From NCBI GenBank assembly GCA_016928235.1, contig JAFGLD010000330.1:1-48795 (forward strand): a stretch of 48,795 bases of DNA, read 5' to 3'. Shown here in pieces: positions 26,752 to 35,510 of this stretch. A program made the position numbers and the translations under genes. Source of the stretch: Anaerolineae bacterium (GTDB lineage: Bacteria; Chloroflexota; Anaerolineae; Aggregatilineales; UBA3940). The notes beneath the pieces are model-generated. The model was not told the origin of the DNA and searched no databases. It saw nothing but the letters and a program-made list of their open reading frames with translations. How positions within the stretch are numbered: the first letter of the stretch is position 1; each line of letters starts with the position of its first letter.

Positions 26752-26793
26752 CCGATGCCCTTCGCTGCTTGTACAAGCAGCGAAGGGCATCGG
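26752..26793 (-). terminator. Strong hairpin between convergent genes
   Basis: A perfect 42-nt palindrome: CCGATGCCCTTCGCTGCTTG and its complement meet at GTAC. On the minus strand it is followed by TTTTTTT (26745-26751), so it is a classic intrinsic terminator for the minus-strand gene at 26985-27647, and the hairpin may also end the S41 transcript from the other side. Confidence 0.8.
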
Positions 26794-26854
26794 CATGAAA
26801 CGAACAAGCCCTCCCATCCTCGTTTGCCTCCCCCCGGTTATATCATCTGTCTTC

Positions 26855-26999
26855 GTAACTATTCAGTTATAGGTGCCGGCTGATTGACAGTTTTGGGTGA
26901 TGGGTGATGGGTGATGAGTGTTAGTTGACACTCGACGATCAAATTTTTAACATTGACATTAAACCAGACAGAGCAAAAACTTGATCATCGAGTGTCAAC
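26855..26999. repeat. Repeat family A copy fused to a second inverted repeat
   Basis: Begins TAACTATTCAGTTATAGGTG, then GCCGGCTGATTGACAGTTTT, as at 21322 and (inverted) 35511, then a heptamer run GTGATGG GTGATGG GTGATGA. It ends with GTTGACACTCGACGATCAA / TTGATCATCGAGTGTCAAC arms (26924-26942, 26981-26999). The right arm and its flank recur at 48499-48541 and 48617-48632. The right arm provides the last codons of the neighbouring gene. Confidence 0.6.
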
Positions 27000-27647
27000 A
27001 ATAAATCCGGCAAGAAAAGTGAGTGTACCTAAAACAAATAGTGGCAAGAAGCAATAATAAAAAGGAGATAGCCCAATAATATCCATGAGAAGTAATCTGA
27101 AGGATTCGGAATACACACTAAAAATGAGTATTAGTCCTCCTACGAGCATCATCCATTCCCCAAGCCGCTTGACCGAAAAGGGTAGTCGAGTCTTCTTGAC
27201 GTTTGGCTCATATATAGCAGATGTAGGTGTGGGCGGGACACTTTCAGGAATAGGCACTGGCGATGTTGCTTTTTCTATGGGGGATGTCGATTGGCTACTA
27301 CTTGCGGCTTGAGCCAACAAATTGTCTGACGGAATTCTCGTATCAGTTAGAACTATCAAGGATTCTATCGGTGGTGGAGAAAGCCTATATACAGATCCCT
27401 CAGATTGCAGATCGCCGAGATTACGAAAGGCCCAATCTGTAAGGGCTGTACTGTCGCTACAGTCAAATACTGTTTTGAGAAACTCTCTGCATTGTTGTGG
27501 ATCCGATGTAAGCTGAGCAGCAATTGCCCACGCTTCTCCATTGCGAGGAGCATTTCTCAAGAATTCTGACAGAGCAGTCTGTGCTTGATCAAGTTGTTCC
27601 GACCGGATAAGATATTGAATATGTTCAATACTTTGGGATGATGCCAT
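26985..27647 (-). CDS. Uncharacterised protein with two C-terminal membrane segments
   Basis: 220 residues. Residues 1-80 are helical with a TPR-like look (QLDQAQTALSEFLRNAPRNG, WAIAAQLTSDPQQCREFLKT). Residues 90-150 are a low-complexity Ser/Pro/Thr linker. Two hydrophobic segments follow (MMLVGGLILIFSVYSESF; FLPLFVLGTLTFLAGFIV). No known family is recognised; proteins of this layout are frequent in Chloroflexota. The last residues VDTR and the stop codon come from a dispersed repeat, so the C-terminus may have been altered by insertion, but the second membrane segment is complete. A strong terminator lies downstream. Confidence 0.65.
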   Translation of the reverse strand: MASSQSIEHIQYLIRSEQLDQAQTALSEFLRNAPRNGEAWAIAAQLTSDPQQCREFLKTVFDCSDSTALTDWAFRNLGDLQSEGSVYRLSPPPIESLIVLTDTRIPSDNLLAQAASSSQSTSPIEKATSPVPIPESVPPTPTSAIYEPNVKKTRLPFSVKRLGEWMMLVGGLILIFSVYSESFRLLLMDIIGLSPFYYCFLPLFVLGTLTFLAGFIVDTR

Positions 27648-27823
27648 ACTCTATTATTCCTGTCTGTCTGATGACTAATTTCCCACCGCTGCGATCAACA
27701 CCGCCTCCACCTACTCGATCCCCCCTCCACAATCCCCCTCGTCGAGCAACCTGATCCCGCCGAGGGCGGCGCTGCATGACAAGGCCACCACGGAAAGGAC
27801 TAGTACACAGTATAAGGTGATGA

Positions 27824-28435
27824 TTATTCTGGAGAGATTTCGCGCGGTAAATCGCTATTGCTTTGTTCTAATTCAACTTTTTCGTAGACATCTTTGAGGG
27901 GCAACGTGCACTCAATAGACTGTATATGTATTTCTTCTTCAAGCCCGTCCACTTCTTGGAGCAGCCAGAGACCACTCTCTTGCCGGGTATAGTGCTCGAC
28001 ATGATGGTGATCTTGGCTGATGAGGACATAATCTTGTAGTGTATCGATTGTGCGGTAATTCTGGAATTTCATGCCGCGATCATAGCGCTCTGTGGATGCA
28101 GACAGTACTTCAACAATTACTATAGGATTGACGATAGTGTCGTGCACGTCATCGGTAAATTGAGGCTGCCCACAGATGACAACGACATCAGGGTGTGTAT
28201 TGAGCCCAGTGCGCAGAACCTTGATACGCATATCACTTGAATAGACACGGCAGGGCTTTTGACGCAGCTGACTGTGGAGTGAGGCGAGGGTGTTTGCTGC
28301 GATGAGATTATGCGATTCTTTGGCGCCGGTCATCGCATACATGCGCCCTCTGAAATATTCATGTTTGATGGTACTGGAACGCTCAGATTCGAGATACGCC
28401 TCTTCAGAGATGTACGGTTCTGGTTGTGCCATCAT
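27824..28435 (-). CDS. Uma2-family (DUF820) endonuclease-like protein
   Basis: About 203 residues from ATG 28435 (AGGAG nine bases upstream; longer frames upstream are antisense and lack a site). It shows the Uma2/DUF820 pattern: AYLESERSSTIKHEYFRGRM near the N-terminus (E and Y positions of the fold), LRQKPCRVYSSDMRIKV, HPDVVVICGQPQF (active-site Asp and following hydrophobic strand) and IVNPIVIVEVLSASTERYDR (the E-x-L/V S-x-S-T motif), then KFQNYRTIDTLQDYVLISQD. The fold is PD-(D/E)XK-like. Function is not established; these proteins are multicopy in Cyanobacteria and Chloroflexota. It stands alone. Confidence 0.88.
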   Translation of the reverse strand: MMAQPEPYISEEAYLESERSSTIKHEYFRGRMYAMTGAKESHNLIAANTLASLHSQLRQKPCRVYSSDMRIKVLRTGLNTHPDVVVICGQPQFTDDVHDTIVNPIVIVEVLSASTERYDRGMKFQNYRTIDTLQDYVLISQDHHHVEHYTRQESGLWLLQEVDGLEEEIHIQSIECTLPLKDVYEKVELEQSNSDLPREISPE

Positions 28436-28625
28436 AAATCGGTTCTCCTGCCCCTTTACATCACAGTGGTGCGGCCAGCATTGTTGTTCCGTCACAGAAC
28501 AGTATAGCATTTTCTGGTATGCCCCACACGCATCCTCTACTTGCCCGCCCCTCCCACACCCCGCACCCAGCGGAAGCCACAACACCTCCTCAATGCCCGC
28601 CCCCCACCCATCCCATCCCCACAGC

Positions 28626-28669
28626 TTCCATACTCCTTCCATACTCCTACTATACTCCTGCCATACTCC
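28626..28669. repeat. 11-bp tandem repeat, four units
   Basis: TTCCATACTCC, TTCCATACTCC, TACTATACTCC, TGCCATACTCC follow each other exactly. A part-copy in the opposite orientation (GGAGTATGGCAGGAG) lies at about 29389-29403, on the far side of the broken exporter genes. Confidence 0.65.
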
Positions 28670-28770
28670 TCCCAGCCTCACGCCGGCCTCCACGTCCATC
28701 CCTGCCTTCCAATCCCAGGTGTTGTCCGGGCATCCTCTTTGCATCCTCTTTGATTTACGCATAAATCCCA

Positions 28771-29085
28771 TCACTCTACCGTCAGCGTCTCGATGGCGCT
28801 CCCGCGCAAAATCGAGCGGGCGGGGAAGGTGGCGGCTGCGGCGCTGATGATCGGGGCCGCCACCAACCCAATCACGCCGCTGGTCAGCGCGGGCCGCACC
28901 GAGCGCCAGGCCATGTCCCACAGGTCGAGGTCGGGCGCGCCCCAGGCGTTACCGCCGTAGACCAGCACGATCACCAGGATGATGCCCACCCCAGCGGCCA
29001 GCCCCACCGCCCCACCGATGAGCCCCATCAGCGCCGCCTCGCCGACCACGGCTGTCACCACCTGCCGCCGCGTCGCGCCGACGGC
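28771..29085 (-). pseudogene. C-terminal remnant of FtsX-type ABC exporter permease
   Basis: The frame from about 29085 reads AVGATRRQVVTAVVGEAALM, a hallmark of MacB/FtsX permeases just after the periplasmic domain, then two hydrophobic segments (LIGGAVGLAAGVGIILVIVL and TSGVIGLVAAPIISAAAATF) and the typical ending FPARSILRGSAIETLTVE. Only the last ~105 of about 400 residues remain. It is directly joined to the first ~30 codons of a lipoprotein gene in another frame. Confidence 0.8.
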
Positions 29086-29192
29086 CCCACCACATCCGGC
29101 TTGCCGCCGGTGCTCTGGCCGCTCGGTTGGCCGCAAGCAGACAATATAATCATAAAGGCCGATGCCCAGACCAATCGATGGATGATTTTCAT
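29086..29192 (-). pseudogene. N-terminal remnant of a lipoprotein, probably the exporter's membrane-fusion subunit
   Basis: AAGGAG precedes ATG 29192; the frame reads MKIIHRLVWASAFMIILSAC, a lipoprotein signal with lipidated Cys, then GQPSGQSTGGKPDVV before running out of frame into FtsX sequence. In tripartite MacAB-like exporters the fusion protein, permease and ATPase genes are adjacent, so this is probably the start of that fusion-protein gene after an internal deletion reaching into the permease. The ATPase remnant lies at 35275-35445. Confidence 0.65.
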
Positions 29193-29668
29193 GCTTCTGT
29201 CTCCTTGTGAAGTTACAGAGGGATTATAACCAGGAAGCGCACAGATGGCCCTGCATTTGACATTTGAGATTGGATTCTGGTATCGGTATGGCGAAGCAGG
29301 AAAACCATACATGACTATTGGAGGATCATCGAACAGGGGCCTGCCATTGAGAGGTGGGCTGGACGCAATCATGATCATGAGATTGGAAGGAGTATGGCAG
29401 GAGCAACATAGGAATACAGGATCTCTAGGGATGGGAAGGTTGTTGGTGTCGAGGGCAGGCGTATAATAGCTTAATCAAGGTGATGAAATCACCCTCGCTC
29501 TCTAGATTAGCCGCCGTGGAGTACCACGATGAATGTGCCTGTGTCGAGTCTCAGCCTGGCCATGGGGCGCTGTTCTTCTTCCCCACCCCAGCTCATTTAC
29601 CAAGCAGCGCACCCCTGCACCATACTTACGCGTGCTGCCAATCAGAATCTCACATAGGGAACTAGATT
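29193..29668. other. Region upstream of the LacI-sensor kinase
   Basis: No intact gene is present. It contains a decayed kinase tail (29505-29600). The 5' part carries GGAGTATGGCAGGAG (29389-29403) and CATTTGACATTTGAGATTGG (29252 onward), which resembles AAATGTCAAATCTCAAAT near 35255 in inverse sense. Confidence 0.5.
29505..29600 (+). pseudogene. Remnant of a histidine-kinase C-terminus
   Basis: The translation CVESQPGHGALFFFPTP matches WVESQPGHGTTFFFTIS at the end of the adjacent kinase (32086-32140). At the DNA level GTCGAGTCTCAGCC and GTTCTTCTTC are shared with only scattered changes. Only about 30 codons remain. This suggests that a second, related kinase gene once lay just upstream of the intact one. 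Confidence 0.75.
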
Positions 29669-32149
29669 ATGGCAACCGGCCGTGCAATAAATAGAGGGGC
29701 AAGAAGGAAACCGACTCTTGGGTTTTTCTTGTCGTTTTTCGGAGATTACCAGGAAACCGTCTTGAGTGGAATCACCCAGGCTGCCGAAGAATACCATGCC
29801 AATGTGGTCAGCTTCATTGGCGCCGCGCTGGACGATGCACTAGGTTTTCGAAGACACTGGAATGCTATTTATGAGCTGGCCGACCCAACTAATATCGATG
29901 GGCTGATTATGCTCTCTAGTGCTATGCAGAATACGATCGAGAAATTCGCCCAATTCTGTAGCCACTATGCTCCGCTGCCTATCATCAGCATTGCACTGGA
30001 GTTGGAAGGTATTCCCAGTGTGACTATCGATAACGCCACCGGTTTACGTGAGTTGCTCAAGCACCTGATCGAGCATCATCGTTACCAGCGCATCGCATTT
30101 ATCCGTGGGCCAGAGGGTAACCCGGAGGCTGACATTCGTTACCATACTTACCTCGATGCCCTGACGAACTTTGGCATTCCGTTTGACTCCGATTTGGTTG
30201 TACCAGGGAGCTTCCTCGTTGAGAGTGGTGTCGAGGCTGTCAGGCTGCTCCTGGACCACCGAAGAGTGAGTCTTGACGCCATTGTTGCCAGTAACGATAG
30301 TATGGCAATTGGAGCCTGGCGGGAGCTAACCAGACGCGGGTTCAATATTCCAGAAGATATCGCGCTCACCGGGTTTGACGACATACCAGAGGCAGAAATC
30401 CTCGCTATACCCCTGACTACCGTTCGCCAGCCTCTGGTCGAGCAGGGCCGGCAGGCAGTACGTATGCTGCTCGAATGGCTGGAGCACGGCACGCCACCTG
30501 AAAACTCCATCATGGAAACAGAATTGGTGATTCGCGACTCCTGCGGCTGTTCACCACTGGCAACGCCAAGTCTGGTTGCATCTGCTCGTATCATAGCAAC
30601 CAGTATCTCGGACACCGCTCTCGCACAACAACGAGATGTGGTAGTGGCGGATATTCAGGAGGTAATATGCCCCCATTTTCAGGACGTACCCCCTGACTGT
30701 ATAGAACAACTGGTTGATGCCTTCTTTGACGCGCTGCAAGGGAAAGTCCCTTCCCAATTCCTGCCACTCTTCAATCAGATGCTGAGGCAAAGCATGAGGA
30801 CCCTCACGCGTGCAGATCTCGAGGAAGGGATCATGTCCAAATGGCAGGAAATGCTGTCGATCTTGCGTGAGCAGGCGATGCCCTATCGGCGTCCCGACGC
30901 TGGAGAGGATGTGGATGGGCTTCTGTACCAGGGATGTGTTCTGATCATCGAAGCTACCAGACGTGTTCATTTAAGTCGCGAAAACAGCGCCGAAGCAAGC
31001 ATGGTGACCCAGTCTGAAGTTGTCCGTGATTTCAATTCAACATCAAATGCACAGCAAGTGGCTGACTGCCTGGCCCAAAACCTATCCAGGTTGGGTATCG
31101 GCACCTGCGCGCTAGCGTTGTACGAAGGGACACCCGCCCCGTCGCCACAGTCCAGGCTAATCATGGCCTATCACAATGGCCAAAGACTCGAGTTGGAACC
31201 TGGTGGACGGCTTTTTCTCTCTACGCAACTGATCCCTCCGGATATCCTGCCGCACGAGCAATGGCCTTATCTTGTAATCCATCCACTCGTATCACGCGAT
31301 ATCCATTTCGGTTTCATACTGATGGAAATGATTGCCGGACAGTGGTCGTTGTACAGCACGTATCTAGCGCTTGCAGAACAGATCGGCTCAGCCCTGTATA
31401 GGGCGCTCTTGCAGCAGCAAATCGAACGCTCCAACCAGGATCTCCAACGGCATGCGGCTGAGCTGGCAGAGGCCAATGCCCAGCTGGAGCAGTTCGCCTA
31501 TGTTGCCTCACACGACCTGCAGGAGCCCCTGAGGATGATTACCAGCTATCTGCAGCTGGTCGAGAAGCGTTACCAGGGTAAGCTGGATGGCGATGGAGAA
31601 GAATTCATCGGGTATGCCATGGACGGGGCCGCGCGGATGAAGCGGATGATCAATGACCTCCTGGCTTACTCGCGAGTGACTTCTGTTGGCCAGCCGCTGG
31701 AGTTGACCAATTGTGAAGATGTCCTTGCCGATGCTCTGGCTAACCTTGAGATCGCCATCAAGGAGGGTAATGCCCTGATTACCCATGACCCTCTCCCTAC
31801 CGTGATGGGCAACAGAACTCAGCTGACGGCTATCTTCCAGAACCTGATCGGCAATGCTATCAAGTTCCGTGGCCAACAGCAGCCTTGCATCCATGTCTCG
31901 GCCGATCATAAAGAGAATGAGTGGCTATTTTCTGTCCGGGACAACGGGATCGGGATTGATCCAGAGCACTGGGAAAAGATCTTTGCCATCTTCGGCCGTC
32001 TGCATTCGCAGGATAAATACCCTGGAAGCGGCATCGGCCTGGCTATCTGCAAGAAGGTCGTGGAGCACCACGGTGGGCGCATCTGGGTCGAGTCTCAGCC
32101 CGGCCACGGGACGACGTTCTTCTTCACCATTTCCGCCTCACAACAATAG
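29669..32149 (+). CDS. Soluble histidine kinase with LacI-type ligand-binding sensor
   Basis: 826 residues without signal peptide or membrane segments. Residues about 12-290 are a LacI/GalR-like periplasmic-binding fold (GFFLSFFGDYQETVLSGITQ; AIVASNDSMAIGAWREL; ALTGFDDIPEAEI; TTVRQPLVEQGRQAVRMLL) but the DNA-binding helix-turn-helix of LacI is absent. It ends in RDSCGCS, the Cys-rich close seen in such sensors. Then a helical linker (about 300-450), a GAF-like domain (about 455-575), a coiled coil, HisKA with His near 615 (YVASHDLQEPLRMITSYL) and HATPase (NLIGNAIKF, DNGIGID, GSGIGLAI). The architecture suggests direct binding of a small sugar-like ligand in the cytoplasm. No receiver gene is adjacent. 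A paralogue lies at 39026-42037. Confidence 0.9.
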   Translation: MATGRAINRGARRKPTLGFFLSFFGDYQETVLSGITQAAEEYHANVVSFIGAALDDALGFRRHWNAIYELADPTNIDGLIMLSSAMQNTIEKFAQFCSHYAPLPIISIALELEGIPSVTIDNATGLRELLKHLIEHHRYQRIAFIRGPEGNPEADIRYHTYLDALTNFGIPFDSDLVVPGSFLVESGVEAVRLLLDHRRVSLDAIVASNDSMAIGAWRELTRRGFNIPEDIALTGFDDIPEAEILAIPLTTVRQPLVEQGRQAVRMLLEWLEHGTPPENSIMETELVIRDSCGCSPLATPSLVASARIIATSISDTALAQQRDVVVADIQEVICPHFQDVPPDCIEQLVDAFFDALQGKVPSQFLPLFNQMLRQSMRTLTRADLEEGIMSKWQEMLSILREQAMPYRRPDAGEDVDGLLYQGCVLIIEATRRVHLSRENSAEASMVTQSEVVRDFNSTSNAQQVADCLAQNLSRLGIGTCALALYEGTPAPSPQSRLIMAYHNGQRLELEPGGRLFLSTQLIPPDILPHEQWPYLVIHPLVSRDIHFGFILMEMIAGQWSLYSTYLALAEQIGSALYRALLQQQIERSNQDLQRHAAELAEANAQLEQFAYVASHDLQEPLRMITSYLQLVEKRYQGKLDGDGEEFIGYAMDGAARMKRMINDLLAYSRVTSVGQPLELTNCEDVLADALANLEIAIKEGNALITHDPLPTVMGNRTQLTAIFQNLIGNAIKFRGQQQPCIHVSADHKENEWLFSVRDNGIGIDPEHWEKIFAIFGRLHSQDKYPGSGIGLAICKKVVEHHGGRIWVESQPGHGTTFFFTISASQQ

Positions 32150-32240
32150 CCTTTATCGGGCGGCACACGCAGGACATCTTGCCGCTCCGTCGATAGGGCA
32201 GGCACCTCCAGCCTCAAAGGAGTTCTCAGTGAGCAGTTCT
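32150..32240 (-). pseudogene. Remnant of a third LRR-protein C-terminus
   Basis: On the minus strand the frame reads EVPALSTERQDVLRVPPDKG, matching VVIDPSTGRQYVLRVPPETR of the two LRR genes to its right. Only about 25-30 codons are recognisable. It abuts the stop codon of the kinase gene. This indicates an ancestral array of at least three LRR genes. Confidence 0.7.
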
Positions 32241-32282
32241 GCCGATGCGGTTGGCTGTTCGTTGATAGCTGACAGCTTTCTG

Positions 32283-33650
32283 TCACGTCTCTACCAGCGG
32301 CCGATAATCCTCTGGATCATCGAAGCCTGCCACCCATGCCGCCGCTTGCCGGCACGATCGCGTCTCAGGTGGCACGCGCAGCACGTACTGCCGCCCCGTC
32401 GATGGGTCAATCACCACCAGCCCCACGAACGGCTCGTCATCCGCCAGCTCGATGCGCAGCAGGCGCCGGATGCCCCCAGCATCCATATCCTGGTCCAGCT
32501 CCTCAGCATCGGCTTCGAGGATAAAACGCTCGTAGCCCATGCGCTCCAGCAGTACCCGCCGCAGCTCGACGTTCTCTTCGATCAGAACCTCTTCTGCAGT
32601 GATAGTCTCCGGCTGACACGCAATGCGGGCATCGATGGGGACACCGCGCCAGTACAATGAAGTTGCATACAACGTAAGCGGCAGCCTGGTCAGACCTGTA
32701 TCGGCCAGATGCAATAACTGAACCTGGACGTCGGCAGGCAGGTCACGCAGATTGGCACAACCTTCAATCCATAGGCTCTGTGCCTGAAGCCCGGCCGGAA
32801 GCGTCATCAACGGATTGTTGCTCAGGCCAAGCCATGCCAACGGTTTGAGGTTGCTCATGCTCTCCGGCAAAGACTGTAATTGATTGTTTCTCAGATGAAG
32901 GAATTCTAGCTGAGTAAGATGGCCGATGCTTTCCGGCAAGATCCTCAGTTTATTATCGTCCAGGCCAAGCCGCCTCAGTTGTGTGAGTTTTCCGATGCTC
33001 TCAAACAGAGACAGTAACTGGTTAGCAGATACGCGAAGCATCTCCAGTCTGGTGAGGTCACCAATGCTCTCTGGCAAGACCTGCAGTTGATTATTGTCCA
33101 GGTTGAGTGTCTGCATCTGAGCCAGGTTGGCAATATTTGTTGGCAAAGACTGCAATTGATTGTCGCTTAATGTAAGCTGTCCCAGCTTGCAGAGGCTGCA
33201 GATGCTTTCTGGTAAAGACTGTAGCTGATTGCTTTCCAGATCAAGCACTCGCAGCCCAATAAGGTGACCGATACTATCCGGCAGACTTCGCAACTGGTTG
33301 CCACCCAGGTCAAGCCGTTTCAGCTGAACGAGATTACCAATGCTCTCCGGCAAAGACTGCAGCTGGTTATTTTCCAGATCAAGCACCTGCAGCCTCGTCA
33401 GGTTGCCAATACTATCTGGCAAGGCTGTCAGCTGGTTGCGGCTCAGCTCAAGCCCCCGCAGCCGCGATAAATTACCAATATTCTCCGGCAAGGACTGCAG
33501 CTGGTTATCGCTCAGGATAAGCTGTTGCAATTGGCCAAGGTTTACAATGCTCTCTGGTAGTGTTGTTAAGCTACAATAGCTGAGGTCGAGCCGATTAGCC
33601 CCTTGTTCAAGAGCCTCTTGAATACGTTGTGCAGCTTGGCCTGTTGACAT
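32283..33650 (-). CDS. Leucine-rich-repeat protein with DUF6745-like C-terminal domain (copy 2)
   Basis: 455 residues from ATG 33650 (GAGG six bases upstream; the equivalent residue is the start of the paralogue). An ATG at 33656 is in frame. N-terminal cap GQAAQRIQEALEQGANRLDL, then about 11 bacterial-type LRRs of 23 residues (IGNLxxLxxLxLxxNQLQSLPES), then a shared C-terminal domain (about 300-455): WIEGCANLRDLPADVQVQLL, RRVLLERMGYERF, DMDAGGIRRLLRIELADDEP, PSTGRQYVLRVPP, AAWVAGFDDPEDYRPLVET. The latter part resembles DUF6745 as I remember it; that match is unverified. No signal peptide or membrane segment. Function unknown. It begins 9 bp after the stop of copy 1, so both are one operon. 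Confidence 0.85.
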   Translation of the reverse strand: MSTGQAAQRIQEALEQGANRLDLSYCSLTTLPESIVNLGQLQQLILSDNQLQSLPENIGNLSRLRGLELSRNQLTALPDSIGNLTRLQVLDLENNQLQSLPESIGNLVQLKRLDLGGNQLRSLPDSIGHLIGLRVLDLESNQLQSLPESICSLCKLGQLTLSDNQLQSLPTNIANLAQMQTLNLDNNQLQVLPESIGDLTRLEMLRVSANQLLSLFESIGKLTQLRRLGLDDNKLRILPESIGHLTQLEFLHLRNNQLQSLPESMSNLKPLAWLGLSNNPLMTLPAGLQAQSLWIEGCANLRDLPADVQVQLLHLADTGLTRLPLTLYATSLYWRGVPIDARIACQPETITAEEVLIEENVELRRVLLERMGYERFILEADAEELDQDMDAGGIRRLLRIELADDEPFVGLVVIDPSTGRQYVLRVPPETRSCRQAAAWVAGFDDPEDYRPLVET

Positions 33651-33658
33651 ACTCATCC

Positions 33659-35233
33659 TCACGTCTCCACCAGCGGTCGATAATCCTCCGGGGCATCGAA
33701 GCCTGCTACCCACGCCGCCCCTTGGTGGCACGATTGCATGTTGGGCGGCACGCGCAGCACGTACTGCCGCCCCGTCGATGGGTCGATCACCACCAGCCCC
33801 ACAAACGGCTCATCATCCGCCAGCTCGATGCGCAACAGGCGCCGGATGCCCCCAGCGTCCATGTCCTGATCGATCTCCTCGGCATCGGCCTCGCGGATGA
33901 AACGCTCATAGCCCATGCGCTCCAGCAGCACCCGCCGCAGCTCGATGTTTTCTTCGCCCAGGACTTCCCCGGCAGTGATGGTCTCCGGCTGAAACGCTAT
34001 GCGGGTGTTGATGGGTACTTGGTGCCAGCGCAGCTCGGCAGTGTTTAGCGCAAGTGGTAACTCAGTTAACCCTGTATTGGCCAGTTCCAAACGCCGAACC
34101 TGGATATCAGCAGGCAGGTGACGCAGGTTAGCGCATCCTGCAATCCATAGTATGTCCAATCGAAAGCCAACCGGGAGTGCTGTCAGTGGGTTATCGTTTA
34201 AGCGAAGGATCCGCAGCTGAGGGAGGTCGCCAATGCGATCCGGCAGAGTCTGAAACTGGTTGGTGCCCAGCAATAGCACGCTCAATCGAGTGAGATTACC
34301 CATACTTTCCGGCAAAGACTGTAATTGGTTGCGGCCCAGAACGAGCATGTGCAACTGGGCGAGGTTGCCGATGCTCTCTGAGAGGATCCGTAGCCGGTTC
34401 CCATCCAGGTTAAGGTGCTGCAACAGAGAGAGATCGCCAATGCTATCCGGCAGGGATTGTAGCTGATTCTCGAACACATAAAGTATCCGTAGATTGGCAA
34501 GGTTGCCAATGCTATCCGGCAAGGTCTGTAATTGGTTGTTGCCCAGGCCAAGCTCCTGCAATTCGACGAGGTTGCCGATGCTCTCCGGCAGAGACTGTAG
34601 CTGGTTATCGTGTAGATTAAGATCCTGGAGCCTGGTAAGATTGCCAATGCTCTCCGGCAAAGTCTGTAATTGGTTTTTGCCCAGGGTGAGCTGCTGCAAT
34701 TCGACAAGGTTGCCGATGCTCTCCGGCAAGGATTGCAGTTGGTTCTCGCTCAGGTGAAGTTTTCGCAGTTGGGTAAGGTTGCCAATGCTGTCAGGCAAGG
34801 ACCGCAATTGGTTACTCCACAGGCCAAGTACCTGCAACTGGATGAGGTTACCAATGCTCTCTGGAAGAGACCGCAGGGTATTACTGACTATCTGCAGCTT
34901 CAATAGCTGGGCAAGGTCGCCTACACTCTCTGGTAAGGCCTGAAGCTGATTGTAGCTCAGGTCAAGCGTCTGCAACCGGCGGAGGCGACCAATCCAATCT
35001 GGCAGAGACTGTAATCGGTTCATACTCAGGCAAAGCTTCCGTAATTGAGTAAGATGACCGATACTCTCCGGCAAAACCTGTAGATCGTTCGCGTATAGGA
35101 CAAGCTTCTGCAACTGGGCAAGCTGGCCGATGCTCTCTGGCAGTGTCGTTAGGCTACATCTGCTGAGATTGAGTTTGGTAGCCCCATGTTTGAGCGCCCT
35201 TTGAATGCGCCGATTGGCCTCGTCTATTGACAC
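33659..35233 (-). CDS. Leucine-rich-repeat protein with DUF6745-like C-terminal domain (copy 1)
   Basis: 524 residues from GTG 35233, with AGGAG six bases upstream; ATG 35239 overlaps that site. The GTG start aligns exactly with the start of copy 2. About 14 LRRs of 23 residues, three more than copy 2, then the same C-terminal domain (LRWHQVPINTRIAFQPETIT, RRVLLERMGYERF, DMDAGGIRRLLRIELADDEP, PSTGRQYVLRVPP, EDYRPLVET), nearly identical over the last ~100 residues. The N-terminal cap (ANRRIQRALKHGATKLNLSR) is like that of cyanobacterial COR/Roc proteins, but no Roc GTPase follows. Cytoplasmic. Possibly a sensing or scaffold protein. The 69-bp repeat encoding invites copy-number change. Confidence 0.87.
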   Translation of the reverse strand: MSIDEANRRIQRALKHGATKLNLSRCSLTTLPESIGQLAQLQKLVLYANDLQVLPESIGHLTQLRKLCLSMNRLQSLPDWIGRLRRLQTLDLSYNQLQALPESVGDLAQLLKLQIVSNTLRSLPESIGNLIQLQVLGLWSNQLRSLPDSIGNLTQLRKLHLSENQLQSLPESIGNLVELQQLTLGKNQLQTLPESIGNLTRLQDLNLHDNQLQSLPESIGNLVELQELGLGNNQLQTLPDSIGNLANLRILYVFENQLQSLPDSIGDLSLLQHLNLDGNRLRILSESIGNLAQLHMLVLGRNQLQSLPESMGNLTRLSVLLLGTNQFQTLPDRIGDLPQLRILRLNDNPLTALPVGFRLDILWIAGCANLRHLPADIQVRRLELANTGLTELPLALNTAELRWHQVPINTRIAFQPETITAGEVLGEENIELRRVLLERMGYERFIREADAEEIDQDMDAGGIRRLLRIELADDEPFVGLVVIDPSTGRQYVLRVPPNMQSCHQGAAWVAGFDAPEDYRPLVET

Positions 35234-35274
35234 ACCCATCTCCTGCCCGGCAGTAAAATGTCAAATCTCAAATA

Positions 35275-35445
35275 TCAAATGTCTTCAATCCGCCCATCGC
35301 GCAGCCGCACCACCCGATCCGCATATTCGGCGGCGTGCGTGTCGTGTGTCACCATCACGATGGTCTGGCCCTGCAGCGCGTCGACGGTCACTTCACCCAT
35401 TTGATACTGCTTCTGAAGATGATCCGTCACGAGAATATCAGCCAT
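35275..35445 (-). pseudogene. Collapsed ABC exporter ATPase (head joined to tail)
   Basis: AAAGGAGG lies before ATG 35445. The frame opens MADILVTDHLQKQYQMGEVT, the normal start of a LolD/MacB-type ATPase, but after VDALQG it goes straight to GQTIVMVTHDTHAAEYADRV and RLRDGRIED, the region after the Walker B/H-loop. About 160 residues including Walker A, the signature motif and Walker B are missing, with the frame preserved. The junction lies at a CAGGGC that would be expected in both parents (ALxG / xxQGQT), as in microhomology-mediated deletion. It cannot be a working ATPase. Confidence 0.8.
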
Positions 35446-35510
35446 GAGGTTGCCTCCTTTGAGAAGCTCGAAGCATAGATGAGTTGCACGGGGCAGTATC
35501 ATCGATCTGA

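Noticed and set aside
32800..35160. Possible CRISPR-like array of regularly spaced repeats
   Set aside because: The 69-bp periodicity encodes in-frame leucine-rich repeats. There are no unique spacers between identical repeats and no cas genes.
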